Positions 7,972 to 15,305 are shown, counted from the first letter of the stretch. The stretch is 39,957 nucleotides of DNA from Nitrospirota bacterium (GCA_014859105.1 JACUUX010000023.1:1-39957); one strand, 5' to 3'. Numbers and translations are program-made. Notes: a model not told the origin generated them from the letters alone.

Positions 7972-9306
7972 ATGAAGCTATTATTAGTTTCTCCTTGTCG
8001 GGATGAGCATCTCCGCTATCCGCATGCTCTTCGAATACCGCAGATTGCACTCAATATTATTGCATCCCTCACGCCATCACATTACGATGTAAAGATTGTT
8101 GAAGAGGAACTCGAGAAGGTCAATCTTGACGAGGAATGCGATATCGTTGGCATCAGCACAATGACTTCAAATGCTCCAAGAGCCTATCGGATGGCAGCGG
8201 AATTCAGAAAAAGAGGGAGAACCGTCGTGATAGGCGGCGTTCATCCGACTGTCCTACCCGAAGAAGCAATTCACTATACTGACGCCGTCGTGATTGGTGA
8301 GGCAGAGGACACATGGGGAACACTCATCGAGGATTTTGAGCATGGGAATCTGCAAAGGTTTTATGAATCGCATCAGCCTGATGTATCCCATTATCCACTG
8401 CCTCGCCGAGAACTCACACCAAAATCCAGTGGGATATTCAATGTGATGCCGATCGTTACGACGAGAGGTTGTCCGTATGATTGCGAGTTCTGTTGTGTGC
8501 CGAAATTCTTTGGAAGGAAACCTCGATCAGTTCCTGTGGAGAAAGTCGTCAGCGATATTGAGGCATCCAAAGGAAAGAAATTTCTATTCCTTGATGACAA
8601 TATCATTGGTAAGCCGAAATACGCAAAAGAACTTTTCAGGGCTCTTGAGCCGCTCAAGATACGCTGGGTTGGGCAGGCATCTATCTCGTTTGTGAACGAT
8701 ACTGAACTGATGAGACTTGCTGCTCAGAGCGGCTGTGTAGCTTTGTTCTTCGGATTAGAAACAGTTTCAACAAGCGCACTACAGCGGATGAGAAAATCCA
8801 TCAAACAACTCTCAGCGAACGAAGATGCAATCAAAAAAGTGAGAGAGTATGGAATCGTCTTTCATGCATCCATAGTGTTTGGCTTTGATGATGAAGATAA
8901 ATCCATATTTGAAGACACGTTAGAATTCTTAATGAGAAACAAAATCGCAACGGTTTCATTTAATGTCCTGACACCCTATCCTGGTACAAAGATTTATGAT
9001 AGGTTCAAAAAAGAAGGAAGGTTGCTCACGGAAGATTGGAAATACTATGACCACGGCACAGTCGTGTTCAAACCAAAAAACATGACGCCTCAAGAGCTAA
9101 TGGAAGGGCATCTATGGGTAAGAAGGGAATTCTATAAGATAAGTTCCATTGCAAAAAGGTTGAGCGGCGCCTTGTCGCACCCACTGCTTTATACGATGAT
9201 GAACTTTGGATATCGAAAGAACATAAAGGAGGACGTGAAAAAGTTAAGGAATGAGATAGGGAGATTGGAAAGAATGGCAAGAATAGTGTCAGACCTTGAA
9301 ATATGA
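7972..9306 (+). CDS. B12-binding-type radical SAM protein (second copy)
   Basis: 444-residue enzyme with the same plan as the first copy: N-terminal cobalamin-binding-type domain (1-150, with VVIGGVHPTVLPEEAI) and a radical SAM domain with C167, C171 and C174 in TRGCPYDCEFC. The protein ends in a helical, Lys/Arg-rich tail. Ribosome site AGAAAGGATC lies before the ATG. Oddity: the last residues (VSDLE) and stop codon are encoded by the left inverted repeat of a transposon remnant (9286-9625), so the native C-terminus was probably replaced by insertion; the core enzyme is intact. Substrate unknown. Sequence divergence from the first copy suggests different reactions rather than a recent duplication. 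Confidence 0.87.
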   Translation: MKLLLVSPCRDEHLRYPHALRIPQIALNIIASLTPSHYDVKIVEEELEKVNLDEECDIVGISTMTSNAPRAYRMAAEFRKRGRTVVIGGVHPTVLPEEAIHYTDAVVIGEAEDTWGTLIEDFEHGNLQRFYESHQPDVSHYPLPRRELTPKSSGIFNVMPIVTTRGCPYDCEFCCVPKFFGRKPRSVPVEKVVSDIEASKGKKFLFLDDNIIGKPKYAKELFRALEPLKIRWVGQASISFVNDTELMRLAAQSGCVALFFGLETVSTSALQRMRKSIKQLSANEDAIKKVREYGIVFHASIVFGFDDEDKSIFEDTLEFLMRNKIATVSFNVLTPYPGTKIYDRFKKEGRLLTEDWKYYDHGTVVFKPKNMTPQELMEGHLWVRREFYKISSIAKRLSGALSHPLLYTMMNFGYRKNIKEDVKKLRNEIGRLERMARIVSDLEI

Positions 9307-9625
9307 ATCAATTCCCCCTATAAGTTTTGATAATTGCTTGTTGTCTGCCATATCCTTCCTTAATCTGTCAGATGCCTTACTTACTGCACTGAAATGTATT
9401 CCCCCAAACAGCTTACCTATTTCCACATTGCTTAACCCCGAGTATCTCTGCATAAAATATATCGCTGCCTTCCTTGCTCTGTTGTCCTTCACGCCTTTCC
9501 TTTCTCTCATTTCCTCTGCTCGTTATATGATATAAAGCACCTGGAAATTCTATCCTCAAAGGTCTCCCCATATAGAATAATGTACACGAACCATTTCTTA
9601 TTTGTCAATGGTCAAGGTCTGACAC
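9286..9625. mobile_element. 340-bp MITE-like element: internally deleted REP-associated transposon
   Basis: The stretch is bounded by perfect 14-bp inverted repeats: GTGTCAGACCTTGA at 9286-9299 and its complement at 9612-9625. Inside, on the minus strand, are the first ~24 codons and last ~70 codons of a REP-associated tyrosine (Y1/IS200-like) transposase, with the catalytic middle lost. The left repeat encodes the transposase stop on one strand and the last residues of the neighbouring radical SAM protein on the other. No clear target-site duplication is seen. Confidence 0.7.
9289..9571 (-). pseudogene. REP-associated tyrosine transposase, middle deleted
   Basis: ATG at 9571 starts MGRPLRIEFPGALYHITSRG, followed by NERK, the classic N-terminus of Y1-type (RayT) transposases. 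The frame then breaks at about 9490-9505. From there another frame gives KAAIYFMQRYSGLSNVEIG and FGGIHFSAVSKASDRL, the DnaA/TrpR-like helix-turn-helix tail found at the C-terminus of this transposase group, ending FKV-stop at 9289. Full-length relatives are roughly 250-330 residues; the HUH and tyrosine catalytic motifs are all missing. It cannot be active itself, but could be moved in trans by an intact copy elsewhere. Confidence 0.85.
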
Positions 9626-9628
9626 CGG

Positions 9629-9716
9629 AATTCCCCCAATGCAGTTGCTTTCTTCATCTTATGTGGAGCTCCACATAAGATGAAGAAACACCTCGAATTA
9701 TCATGGTGGGGGAATT
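9629..9716. repeat. Perfect 40-bp palindrome inside outer inverted arms
   Basis: Positions 9649-9668 and 9669-9688 are exact reverse complements with no loop (centre GGAGCTCC), a 40-bp perfect palindrome. Outside it, AATTCCCCCA (9629-9638) and TGGGGGAATT (9707-9716) form a second pair of 10-bp arms. The palindrome can form a cruciform or a long hairpin in RNA. It begins just after the transposon remnant. There is no gene between 9626 and 9963. Confidence 0.8.
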
Positions 9717-9880
9717 GGTAGTTATCGGGAATTGAAATACTTGAGAATTACGTAGGAAAAGTTTTCAAAGTAAGAATTAGCCACTTCCCCCGATATACTG
9801 TCATTCTTGAATTACCTTGACTAATAGCTTAAGGACATGCTACTGTACTAACAAGATTTTAGAAGTTTTTGCGTTCACAG

Positions 9881-9916
9881 AAGGCCACAAAGACTTTTAG
9901 CTTTGTGGCCTTTTTT
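9881..9916 (+). terminator. Intrinsic terminator in the csp leader
   Basis: A 12-bp perfect stem (AAGGCCACAAAG, 9881-9892, with CTTTGTGGCCTT, 9901-9912), an 8-base loop and a run of T to 9916. It lies 47 bases before the cold-shock gene and no gene precedes it on this strand. A possible promoter (TTGACT at 9817-9822, TACTGT at 9841-9846) lies upstream, so it may end a ~60-nt leader RNA and act as an attenuator. CAGAAGG (9878-9884) can also pair with CCTTCTG (9924-9930) downstream of the T-run. Confidence 0.7.
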
Positions 9917-9963
9917 ATTGAGTCCTTCTGAGATTTTAATTTAAGGATAAGGAGGTAAACAAA

Positions 9964-10164
9964 ATGAAACAAGGAACTGTTAAGTGGTTCAACGACAGCA
10001 AAGGTTTTGGCTTCATTACTGCTGAAGACAACAGCGATTTTTTTGTACACCATACGTCTATTCAGGGCAGTGGCTTTAAAAGCCTTGCCGAAGGTGACAA
10101 TGTCAGCTTTGATACAGAACAAGGCCCGAAAGGTCTTAAGGCGATCAATGTGGTTAAACTCTAA
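9964..10164 (+). CDS. Cold-shock domain RNA chaperone
   Basis: 66-residue CspA-family protein, a single OB-fold that binds and melts single-stranded RNA/DNA. RNP1 (KGFGFI, residues 13-18) and RNP2 (DFFVHHTSI, from residue 25) are intact, and the length is standard. A strong ribosome site (AAGGAGG) lies before the ATG. It is preceded by a leader terminator and followed at once by a perfect 16-bp terminator hairpin, so it is probably a monocistronic, post-initiation-controlled gene. It heads a local group of RNA-binding proteins (RRM protein, S21, KhpA). Confidence 0.96.
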   Translation: MKQGTVKWFNDSKGFGFITAEDNSDFFVHHTSIQGSGFKSLAEGDNVSFDTEQGPKGLKAINVVKL

Positions 10165-10170
10165 TTAATT

Positions 10171-10208
10171 GGATAAGGCCCCCTCCGCCGGAGGGGGCCT
10201 TATCCTTT
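10171..10208 (+). terminator. Strong intrinsic terminator after csp
   Basis: Perfect 16-bp stem (10171-10186 with 10190-10205; GGATAAGGCCCCCTCC on the left arm) with a 3-base loop GCC, followed by TTT. It directly follows the csp stop codon. The very GC-rich stem stands out in this AT-rich region. Confidence 0.85.
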
Positions 10209-10226
10209 GAGAGGAATGAGAGAAAC

Positions 10227-10595
10227 ATGAATAATAATAAGCACGCAGCAATGATGGAGAAAAAGCAGGAGATGATGCAGCAAAGACGTGAAGCAGGCTC
10301 TATAGCGACACACTTTCCTGAGGTTGCAAGCATCGACATGGATATGACATATAACCAGAAGGGGACAAAATCGATACGCCGCACCTTTCATTTCAGTCCC
10401 AGCAGCTATGCTTTTTTCATAGTGAATTGCTTAAGAAAAGACTGTGTTGATGGTGGATTTGATCTAACCCAGGTTATAACAACGATGATCAGAAACCACA
10501 GAGTGGAGGTAAAAGGAGTACTCAGCTGCAAAGGCACAGATTCCTCTACCAACCACTCGGATATTGTTTATGAAGTTTCCATACAATACACATAA
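10227..10595 (+). CDS. Conserved small hypothetical protein
   Basis: 122-residue soluble protein. The N-terminal ~25 residues are a charged, Met/Gln-rich helix. The remainder contains IDMDMTYNQKGTKSIRRTFH and FSPSSYAFFIVNCLRKDCVD, an aromatic and cysteine-bearing core ending in a beta-rich stretch (EVKGVLSCKGTD). I recall similar short proteins in sulfate- and metal-reducing bacteria but know no function. A GAGAGGA element is the likely ribosome site. It lies immediately after the csp terminator, between csp and the RRM/S21/KhpA genes, so a link with RNA metabolism or stress is possible but unproven. Confidence 0.65.
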   Translation: MNNNKHAAMMEKKQEMMQQRREAGSIATHFPEVASIDMDMTYNQKGTKSIRRTFHFSPSSYAFFIVNCLRKDCVDGGFDLTQVITTMIRNHRVEVKGVLSCKGTDSSTNHSDIVYEVSIQYT

Positions 10596-10960
10596 ATCGC
10601 TGCCCTTTAATCTTGCGATACATTTGAAATATAAGTATCTCTCACGTAGAATCAGCACCCAATGTGATTTTGGACGTATTCATTCCTAAAGTTGTCGTTT
10701 CAGGAATGACCTTCTGTTTAGCGCTCTATGCTTAAGTCGTTATTATCCCTGAAATAATATCAAAGGATTACAAGCTGTCATGTCTATAAAAAAAGAAATA
10801 TAAGATTAAAATAATATGTTATTCTTAATACAAGAGGAAAAGAAGAAATAGTCGAACAGGGACACTGATAAATAGATTTAATCTCGTAACGCTCACTTTT
10901 TAGCGGTTTCCCCAATTAACAGACATTTTATTTTGCTTTCATCTTTGAGAAAGGACTTTT
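10596..10960. other. Gene-free gap with one stem-loop
   Basis: I see no gene here. TCATTCCT (10680-10687) and AGGAATGA (10702-10709) form an 8-bp stem with a 14-base loop and no T-run. The right half is AT-rich and may hold the promoter for the 10961 gene, but no convincing -35/-10 pair stands out. Confidence 0.4.
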
Positions 10961-11245
10961 TTGCCACTTTATATAAGCAAATGCGCATATAAGAGTAAAG
11001 AGAATATAAACGTATATCATATGGGGAAATCTATCATTTTGCCTCATGTCCGTTATATAGATAATGGAGATCGTAAAGGCATGATGTTTCATTCTCAAGT
11101 TGTAAGCTCACAGGGACGTTGTTATACATTAGGATGTGATAAGATGGATGTTTCTGGTTTATGTGCGGGTCATAAGATGAGCAGGAGAGAGTTTTTGGAA
11201 AGATATTGTGGTGTAGAACCAGAAACAGGGACACACAAAGAATGA
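10961..11245 (+). CDS. Small Cys-containing hypothetical protein
   Basis: 94-residue protein read from TTG at 10961, with AAAGGA seven bases upstream; no better start is present upstream. An ATG at 11021 (MGKSIILPHVRY) is an alternative start lacking a ribosome site. The C-terminal half has CYTLGCDKMDVSGLCAGH followed by SRREFLERYCG. The three spaced cysteines plus histidine could bind metal, a zinc-finger-like pattern. It may be transcribed with the RRM protein gene 95 bases downstream. Function unknown. Confidence 0.45.
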   Translation: MPLYISKCAYKSKENINVYHMGKSIILPHVRYIDNGDRKGMMFHSQVVSSQGRCYTLGCDKMDVSGLCAGHKMSRREFLERYCGVEPETGTHKE

Positions 11246-11339
11246 GAAGGAGGTCTAATATTTATAACTAAGGATGTAAAAGTACTCATGGACACGATGA
11301 AAAGATCAGAGGTTTTACAAACGAAAAAGGAGATTAAAA

Positions 11340-11657
11340 ATGAGAAAAATGTATGTTGGAAATATTCCATACAATGCTACTGAAGAAGATTTAAGGGAAC
11401 TGTTTTCAGAATATGGTGAGATTGAATCATTAAAAATAATACAGGATCAATTCACAAACCGGTCTAAAGGATTTGGTTTTATTGAGATGGTAAATGAAGA
11501 AGATGCAAAAAAAGCGATTGCAACCCTTAATGGTAAAGATTTTATGGGGAAATCGCTTACAGTAGCCGAGGCGAGACCACAACAGAAACGGCAAGGCTTT
11601 AATAAAAGAAGTAGTGGATATGGTGGATCTGGGGGTACAGGGAGAGGCAGGAGATAG
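11340..11657 (+). CDS. RRM-domain RNA-binding protein
   Basis: 105-residue protein of the bacterial/cyanobacterial glycine-rich RRM type. A single RRM carries RNP2 (MYVGNI, 4-9) and RNP1 (KGFGFIEM, 43-50); a short basic and Gly-rich tail (GYGGSGGTGRGRR) follows, as in cold-inducible Rbp proteins. It binds single-stranded RNA; the tail may promote RNA annealing or condensation. A ribosome site (AAAAGGAGAT) precedes the ATG. Its stop codon is only four bases before the S21 start, so the two are almost certainly co-transcribed; in cyanobacteria rbp genes are also typically linked to rpsU. Confidence 0.95.
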   Translation: MRKMYVGNIPYNATEEDLRELFSEYGEIESLKIIQDQFTNRSKGFGFIEMVNEEDAKKAIATLNGKDFMGKSLTVAEARPQQKRQGFNKRSSGYGGSGGTGRGRR

Positions 11658-11661
11658 TCAT

Positions 11662-11856
11662 TTGGAGATTAAAGTCAATGAGAACAATGTCGAAGGAGCA
11701 CTGAAAGTCCTCAAGCGTAAAATACAAAAAGAAGGTCTTTTTAGAGAAATAAAACGAAGAAAATCTTATGAAAAGCCTTCTGAAAAGGCGAAACGCAAAC
11801 GAAGGGATGCAAAAAAGAGAAGGATAAAGGCTCTAAGATATAAGAAACGTACATAA
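11662..11856 (+). CDS. rpsU: 30S ribosomal protein S21
   Basis: 64-residue S21, the small-subunit protein near the anti-Shine-Dalgarno region of 16S rRNA. It has the family pattern LEIKVNENNVEGALKVLKRK, then the EGLFREIKRRKSYEKPS signature and a Lys/Arg-rich tail. Start choice: TTG at 11662 with AGGAG eight bases upstream gives the canonical N-terminus. An in-frame ATG at 11614 would add 16 residues lying inside the RRM gene and not belonging to S21. Directly downstream of and coupled to the RRM protein gene. Confidence 0.95.
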   Translation: MEIKVNENNVEGALKVLKRKIQKEGLFREIKRRKSYEKPSEKAKRKRRDAKKRRIKALRYKKRT

Positions 11857-11935
11857 ATTTAGATAAAATCACAGATTCCTGTAATTATTAATTATGGGCC
11901 TGTAAAAAACAGCCCAAATGCTTATGGAGGTGGAT

Positions 11936-12166
11936 ATGAAGACACTCGTTGAACTCATGGCGAAATCTCTGGTAGATAAACCGGAGGAGGTTATAGTTGC
12001 TGTGGCAGATGGAGAAAAAACCGCTATCTTTGAATTGCGTGTTGCCGCAAGTGATATTGGGAAGGTTATCGGAAAGCATGGGAAAACAGCACAGGCAATG
12101 AGAATAATAATGAGTGCTGTCGGTTCTAAGCTCAAAAAGCGTTGTGTCCTTGAAATCTTGGATTAG
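11936..12166 (+). CDS. khpA: KH-domain RNA-binding protein KhpA
   Basis: 76-residue protein consisting of one KH domain with the GxxG RNA-binding loop (IGKHGK, residues 45-50) in the family context GKVIGKHGKTAQAMR. KhpA partners KhpB/Jag in RNA binding linked to cell elongation and mRNA control in Gram-positive bacteria; in others it is usually next to rpsP or rimM. Here it follows rpsU after 79 bases, completing a csp/RRM/S21/KH group. Start choice: ATG at 11936 has GGAGGTGGAT directly upstream; an in-frame upstream start at 11918 would include the ribosome site itself. Confidence 0.92.
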   Translation: MKTLVELMAKSLVDKPEEVIVAVADGEKTAIFELRVAASDIGKVIGKHGKTAQAMRIIMSAVGSKLKKRCVLEILD

Positions 12167-12243
12167 ACTGAATAATGCCTAAGAACTGAATTTCAATATA
12201 TGCAATCTTTTAGTAACAAGAATAGGCTTTCAGGGAGGATGCC

Positions 12244-12330
12244 ATGAGGTTGTCAGGGAAGGCAGCAATAATCACAGGAGCGAACTTCATTGCAGACGGC
12301 GGGATGACAAGAAAGATGATATATTTATAG
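12244..12330 (+). pseudogene. SDR dehydrogenase reduced to its two ends (28 codons)
   Basis: A frame with a good ribosome site (GGGAGGATGCC) starts MRLSGKAAIITGA, the N-terminal NAD-binding strand of a short-chain dehydrogenase. It continues in frame as NFIADGGMTRKMIYL-stop, which matches the C-terminus of glucose-1-dehydrogenase-like SDRs (usually ...DGGMTRKMIY). About 220 residues, including the Ser-Tyr-Lys catalytic site, are missing between them. The junction lies after the ACAGGAGCG bases. It ends 13 bases from the convergent radical SAM gene stop. It cannot be an active SDR. Confidence 0.7.
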
Positions 12331-12342
12331 GGGAATGTTTTC

Positions 12343-13380
12343 TCAGTCTCCCAGATGCCGGTAGAATTCCTGCGGCTGGAGTTCCCTGAAGTCTCCGCTG
12401 AGGGCAAGGTGTTTTCTGATGTCCATGCAGAGATGGCATTTTGAGAAATAGCCTTCTTCCGGTTCTTCATAACCTGAGGACTTTGCAAATTCGAAAAGCC
12501 CTCTCATATTATTATCCATCAGTAATCCGAGGACAGGATAGCGTTCAGTATCTACACCCTCTTGCAGCAATCTGTCCAGTTCCCTGCAGTCCCCGAATGA
12601 TATACCGCCACAGAAACCGGGGATATAGTTACCATAGTTATCAAAATGGTTGTGCCAGCCGCGGAGGAATGGTGTCACACATTCCTGATTGAAGAATCGG
12701 TCAGCAGGATATTGACGGACACATTCTGTCAATATATCTTTAAGTCCGTAGGGGGCCCTTCCCATAATGAAAAATTCCACATTCCTGAGCAGGTCTTCCT
12801 TTTTTTCCAGTTTTTGATACTCCTCAAAGGGCACCCTGTCCTTGATGCCCAACTGAAGAAACCTTCTGTAATACTCAAGCTGGTAGACCATAGTGTTTCT
12901 GCCGAAGACATTGAGGCTTATGCGTATCGCCCTTTCTGTTCTCTCAAAGGGAACGTATTCCAGATAGAAGGGGTTGACTGAAATCATAATGCCCCTTAAT
13001 CCTTTTTTCTTGAGCAGTTTGAGTTTCTCTTTGACAGTTTCATCGTCCACAGCCCAGAAACAGTTTGTTTCGACAAAAGTGGAGGGGATCTTCAGCTTGT
13101 CGGCAATCTCCACTGCCTCACACAGCAAATCAAAATACAGGAATGGCTCTCCGCCGGTAAAATGGAGTCCGTGGCTCAGGCCTGTCGTTTTTGGTCCGTA
13201 GAGGCTCGACATAATCCTTCCTGAAAGCTGTTTTAGTATCTTCTCCAGGTCTTCTTCAGAAATAAGGTCTGCACTCCATTTCTGTGAGCAGGCATATATG
13301 CAATGCCTGCATTCAGCAGAGCATTTATAAGACAGTATCAGTCCTCCGGAAGTCGGCCTGGGTATCTTCTTCACTTGCAT
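12343..13380 (-). CDS. Radical SAM protein with SPASM-like C-terminal cysteines
   Basis: 345-residue radical SAM enzyme. C20, C24 and C27 (YKCSAECRHC) bind the catalytic [4Fe-4S] cluster; C31 follows closely. HFTGGEPFLYFDLL is the usual GGEP SAM-binding motif. The C-terminal part has further cysteines (NQECVTPFLRGWHNHFDNYG, FCGGISFGDC and KCHLCMDIR) arranged like a SPASM/twitch region that would hold an auxiliary cluster. Members of this class modify peptides or cofactors or anchor sulfatase-type oxidations; no substrate gene is obvious here. It stands alone, convergent with the fossil SDR. Upstream (13381-13644) is a short gap without a recognisable gene. Confidence 0.85.
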   Translation of the reverse strand: MQVKKIPRPTSGGLILSYKCSAECRHCIYACSQKWSADLISEEDLEKILKQLSGRIMSSLYGPKTTGLSHGLHFTGGEPFLYFDLLCEAVEIADKLKIPSTFVETNCFWAVDDETVKEKLKLLKKKGLRGIMISVNPFYLEYVPFERTERAIRISLNVFGRNTMVYQLEYYRRFLQLGIKDRVPFEEYQKLEKKEDLLRNVEFFIMGRAPYGLKDILTECVRQYPADRFFNQECVTPFLRGWHNHFDNYGNYIPGFCGGISFGDCRELDRLLQEGVDTERYPVLGLLMDNNMRGLFEFAKSSGYEEPEEGYFSKCHLCMDIRKHLALSGDFRELQPQEFYRHLGD

Positions 13381-13644
13381 GAAACTATTTTAGCCTCCAC
13401 TTTGCAATAATTCCAACCCTGAGCAGATTGCCGGACAATTTGTCCTGCGAATTTCGCATCACAATACTGTTCACTATGCTGTTGAAAAATTGGATGAATG
13501 CTGATAAGGTAAAAGCGTATGTCCAGGGGTATCAAGTATGATTTTGTTGTCGCGAAAACTCAAATTTCTTCAATCTTTTTCATGTAGTAATTATAGCGGA
13601 GATAGTTTTAAGTTTTATATTATATATCCGAAAGGAACTTCTTA

Positions 13645-14670
13645 TTGAAAGTCGCAAAGTTATACAGCTTTAATGATATAAGGATTGAGGATATGCCCAT
13701 TCCTGATATCGGCCCAAGGGAGGCTTTGATAAAAACAAGAGCATCGGGCATCTGCTCAGGCGATGTAATGCCATGGTATATAGAGAAAAAAGCTCCGCTT
13801 GTTTTAGGACATGAACCAGCCGGAGATATGGTCGAAGTGGGAAAGGAAGTATCATCCTTTAAAGCAGGTGAAAGGGTCTTTGTTCATCATCATGCACCAT
13901 GCTTTACTTGCAGGTATTGTAGAAAAGGTGATTATGTGCAATGTGATACATGGAAGAATACTAAGATAATCCCTGGAGGAATTTCTGAATACATCCTCAT
14001 CCCTGAAATAAATCTTGAAAAAGACACTTTGAATTTACCCGATAATTTGAGTTATGAAGACGGAACACTAGTTGAACCCGCTGCATGCGTTGTCAAAGCA
14101 CTAAAAAGGGCTCAAATAAGATCGGGTGATACTGTTCTTATCCTCGGGCTCGGTATCATGGGACAAATACATATCCTTCTTGCAAGAAAATATGGTGCAG
14201 AGAGAATCATCGGTGCTGATATGATTACTTTCAGGCTTAACAGGGCTATTGAATTTGGTGCTGATGAAGTGATTGATATCTCAAAAAATAATCTAATTGA
14301 TTCTTTAAAAGAACTGACTAACGGAGAAATGGCTGATGTTGTTATTGTTGGACCGAATAGTGTCGATGCAATGAAACAGGGTATTTCAGCAGCCGGAGCT
14401 GGTGGCAAGGTCGTATTTTTTACACCTGCCAGACCAGAGGAACAAGTTACTATTTCACCTAATGAAGTATATTTCAAGGATATAAATATTATTACAAGTT
14501 ACTCCTGCGGGCCAACAGATACAGCGGATGCACTAGAATTAATAGAAGAAGGGATCATAAGGGCTGAAAAATTAGTTACCCACAGATTCCCTATTGAAAA
14601 GACGTCAGAAGCATTCAGATTGACTGCAAAGGCAAGGGATTCATTAAAGAGTATAATTGTATTTGAATGA
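13645..14670 (+). CDS. Zinc-dependent alcohol/polyol dehydrogenase (MDR family)
   Basis: 341-residue medium-chain dehydrogenase, probably NAD(P)-dependent oxidation of a secondary alcohol, polyol or threonine-like substrate. Catalytic zinc residues C37 (GICSGDV) and H56-E57 (LGHEPAG) are present, and the structural zinc is held by C86, C89, C92 and C100 (CFTCRYCRKGDYVQC). The nucleotide-binding GLGIMG motif lies near residue 167. The start is TTG, with AAAGGAA eight bases upstream; the first residues (KVAKLYSFNDIRIEDMPIP) fit the family exactly. A TGTCATTC-type repeat and then a cupin gene follow. The substrate is not predictable. Confidence 0.9.
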   Translation: MKVAKLYSFNDIRIEDMPIPDIGPREALIKTRASGICSGDVMPWYIEKKAPLVLGHEPAGDMVEVGKEVSSFKAGERVFVHHHAPCFTCRYCRKGDYVQCDTWKNTKIIPGGISEYILIPEINLEKDTLNLPDNLSYEDGTLVEPAACVVKALKRAQIRSGDTVLILGLGIMGQIHILLARKYGAERIIGADMITFRLNRAIEFGADEVIDISKNNLIDSLKELTNGEMADVVIVGPNSVDAMKQGISAAGAGGKVVFFTPARPEEQVTISPNEVYFKDINIITSYSCGPTDTADALELIEEGIIRAEKLVTHRFPIEKTSEAFRLTAKARDSLKSIIVFE

Positions 14671-14757
14671 TTAATTTAGTAAGGTTTTCAAATACGCCAT
14701 CAAGTATTTTTAGGAATAGAGAATATTTGCAGTGTAAACATTGATCCTTTAAAGGTA

Positions 14758-14823
14758 TGTCATTCCGGCTTGCCCGGAATCTTTTTTTAATTCGAAAAGG
14801 ATTCTCGACAAGCGAGAATGACA
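14758..14823. repeat. Dispersed palindromic repeat, TGTCATTC...GAATGACA type
   Basis: TGTCATTC (14758-14765) and GAATGACA (14816-14823) bound a 66-bp unit containing two smaller hairpins (CATTCCGG/CCGGAAT and TTCTCG/CGAGAA). The same outer borders recur at 34619-34734, and partial forms lie near 33845 and 38240. Confidence 0.7.
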
Positions 14824-14837
14824 CATCAAGATAACTA

Positions 14838-15305
14838 ATGATGAAAAACACTTCCTCAACATGTGACTGGCAAAACAAGAAAAGAATCGTTAAGGAAGCA
14901 TATAAACATAATAAAAGTAACCTCTACAAACACAAAGCCAATTTTACATGGAAGGGGATTAAAAAGGAAAAATATAAAGTCTCCGGAAAAGATTGGGCTA
15001 ATATCATTCGGCAGACTTTAATTGGTAAACACGGTGAAACAACAAAAATTCATGTGAGGTATTTTGAAATCGCACCGGGAGGATACAGCAGTTATGAGAT
15101 TCATAGACATGAGCATGTCGTGATAGGCGTGAGAGGTAAAGGGGTTTGTATTATAGATAAAAGGAAATATAAAATTGACTTTCTCGATACATTATACATT
15201 GAGCCAAATGCACCTCACCAGCTAAGAAACCCTTATGATGAACCTTTCGGATTTCTCTGTATCGTCAATGCGAAAAGAGACAGGCCTAAAATTCTCGAAG
15301 TCTAA
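14838..15305 (+). CDS. Cupin-domain protein
   Basis: 155-residue protein with one small-barrel cupin domain in the C-terminal two thirds. Motif 1 is seen as HRHEHVVIGVRGKG and motif 2 as PNAPHQLRNPYDEPFGFLCI, giving metal ligands of the H-x-H...H type. The N-terminal ~50 residues are basic and helical (KKRIVKEAYKHNKSNLYKHK). ATG at 14838 lies 14 bases after the repeat; a weak ribosome site is the best available. It follows the alcohol dehydrogenase and precedes the kinase gene on the same strand. Cupins of this type act as isomerases, dioxygenases or ligand sensors; no choice can be made here. Confidence 0.8.
   Translation: MMKNTSSTCDWQNKKRIVKEAYKHNKSNLYKHKANFTWKGIKKEKYKVSGKDWANIIRQTLIGKHGETTKIHVRYFEIAPGGYSSYEIHRHEHVVIGVRGKGVCIIDKRKYKIDFLDTLYIEPNAPHQLRNPYDEPFGFLCIVNAKRDRPKILEV

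Noticed and set aside
11614-11661. Longer start for ribosomal protein S21
   Set aside because: The extra 16 residues overlap the RRM gene in another frame and are absent from S21; TTG 11662 has a proper ribosome site.
13460-13590. Short plus-strand frames of about 21-23 codons between the radical SAM and alcohol dehydrogenase genes
   Set aside because: No recognisable sequence and no good ribosome site; probably chance.
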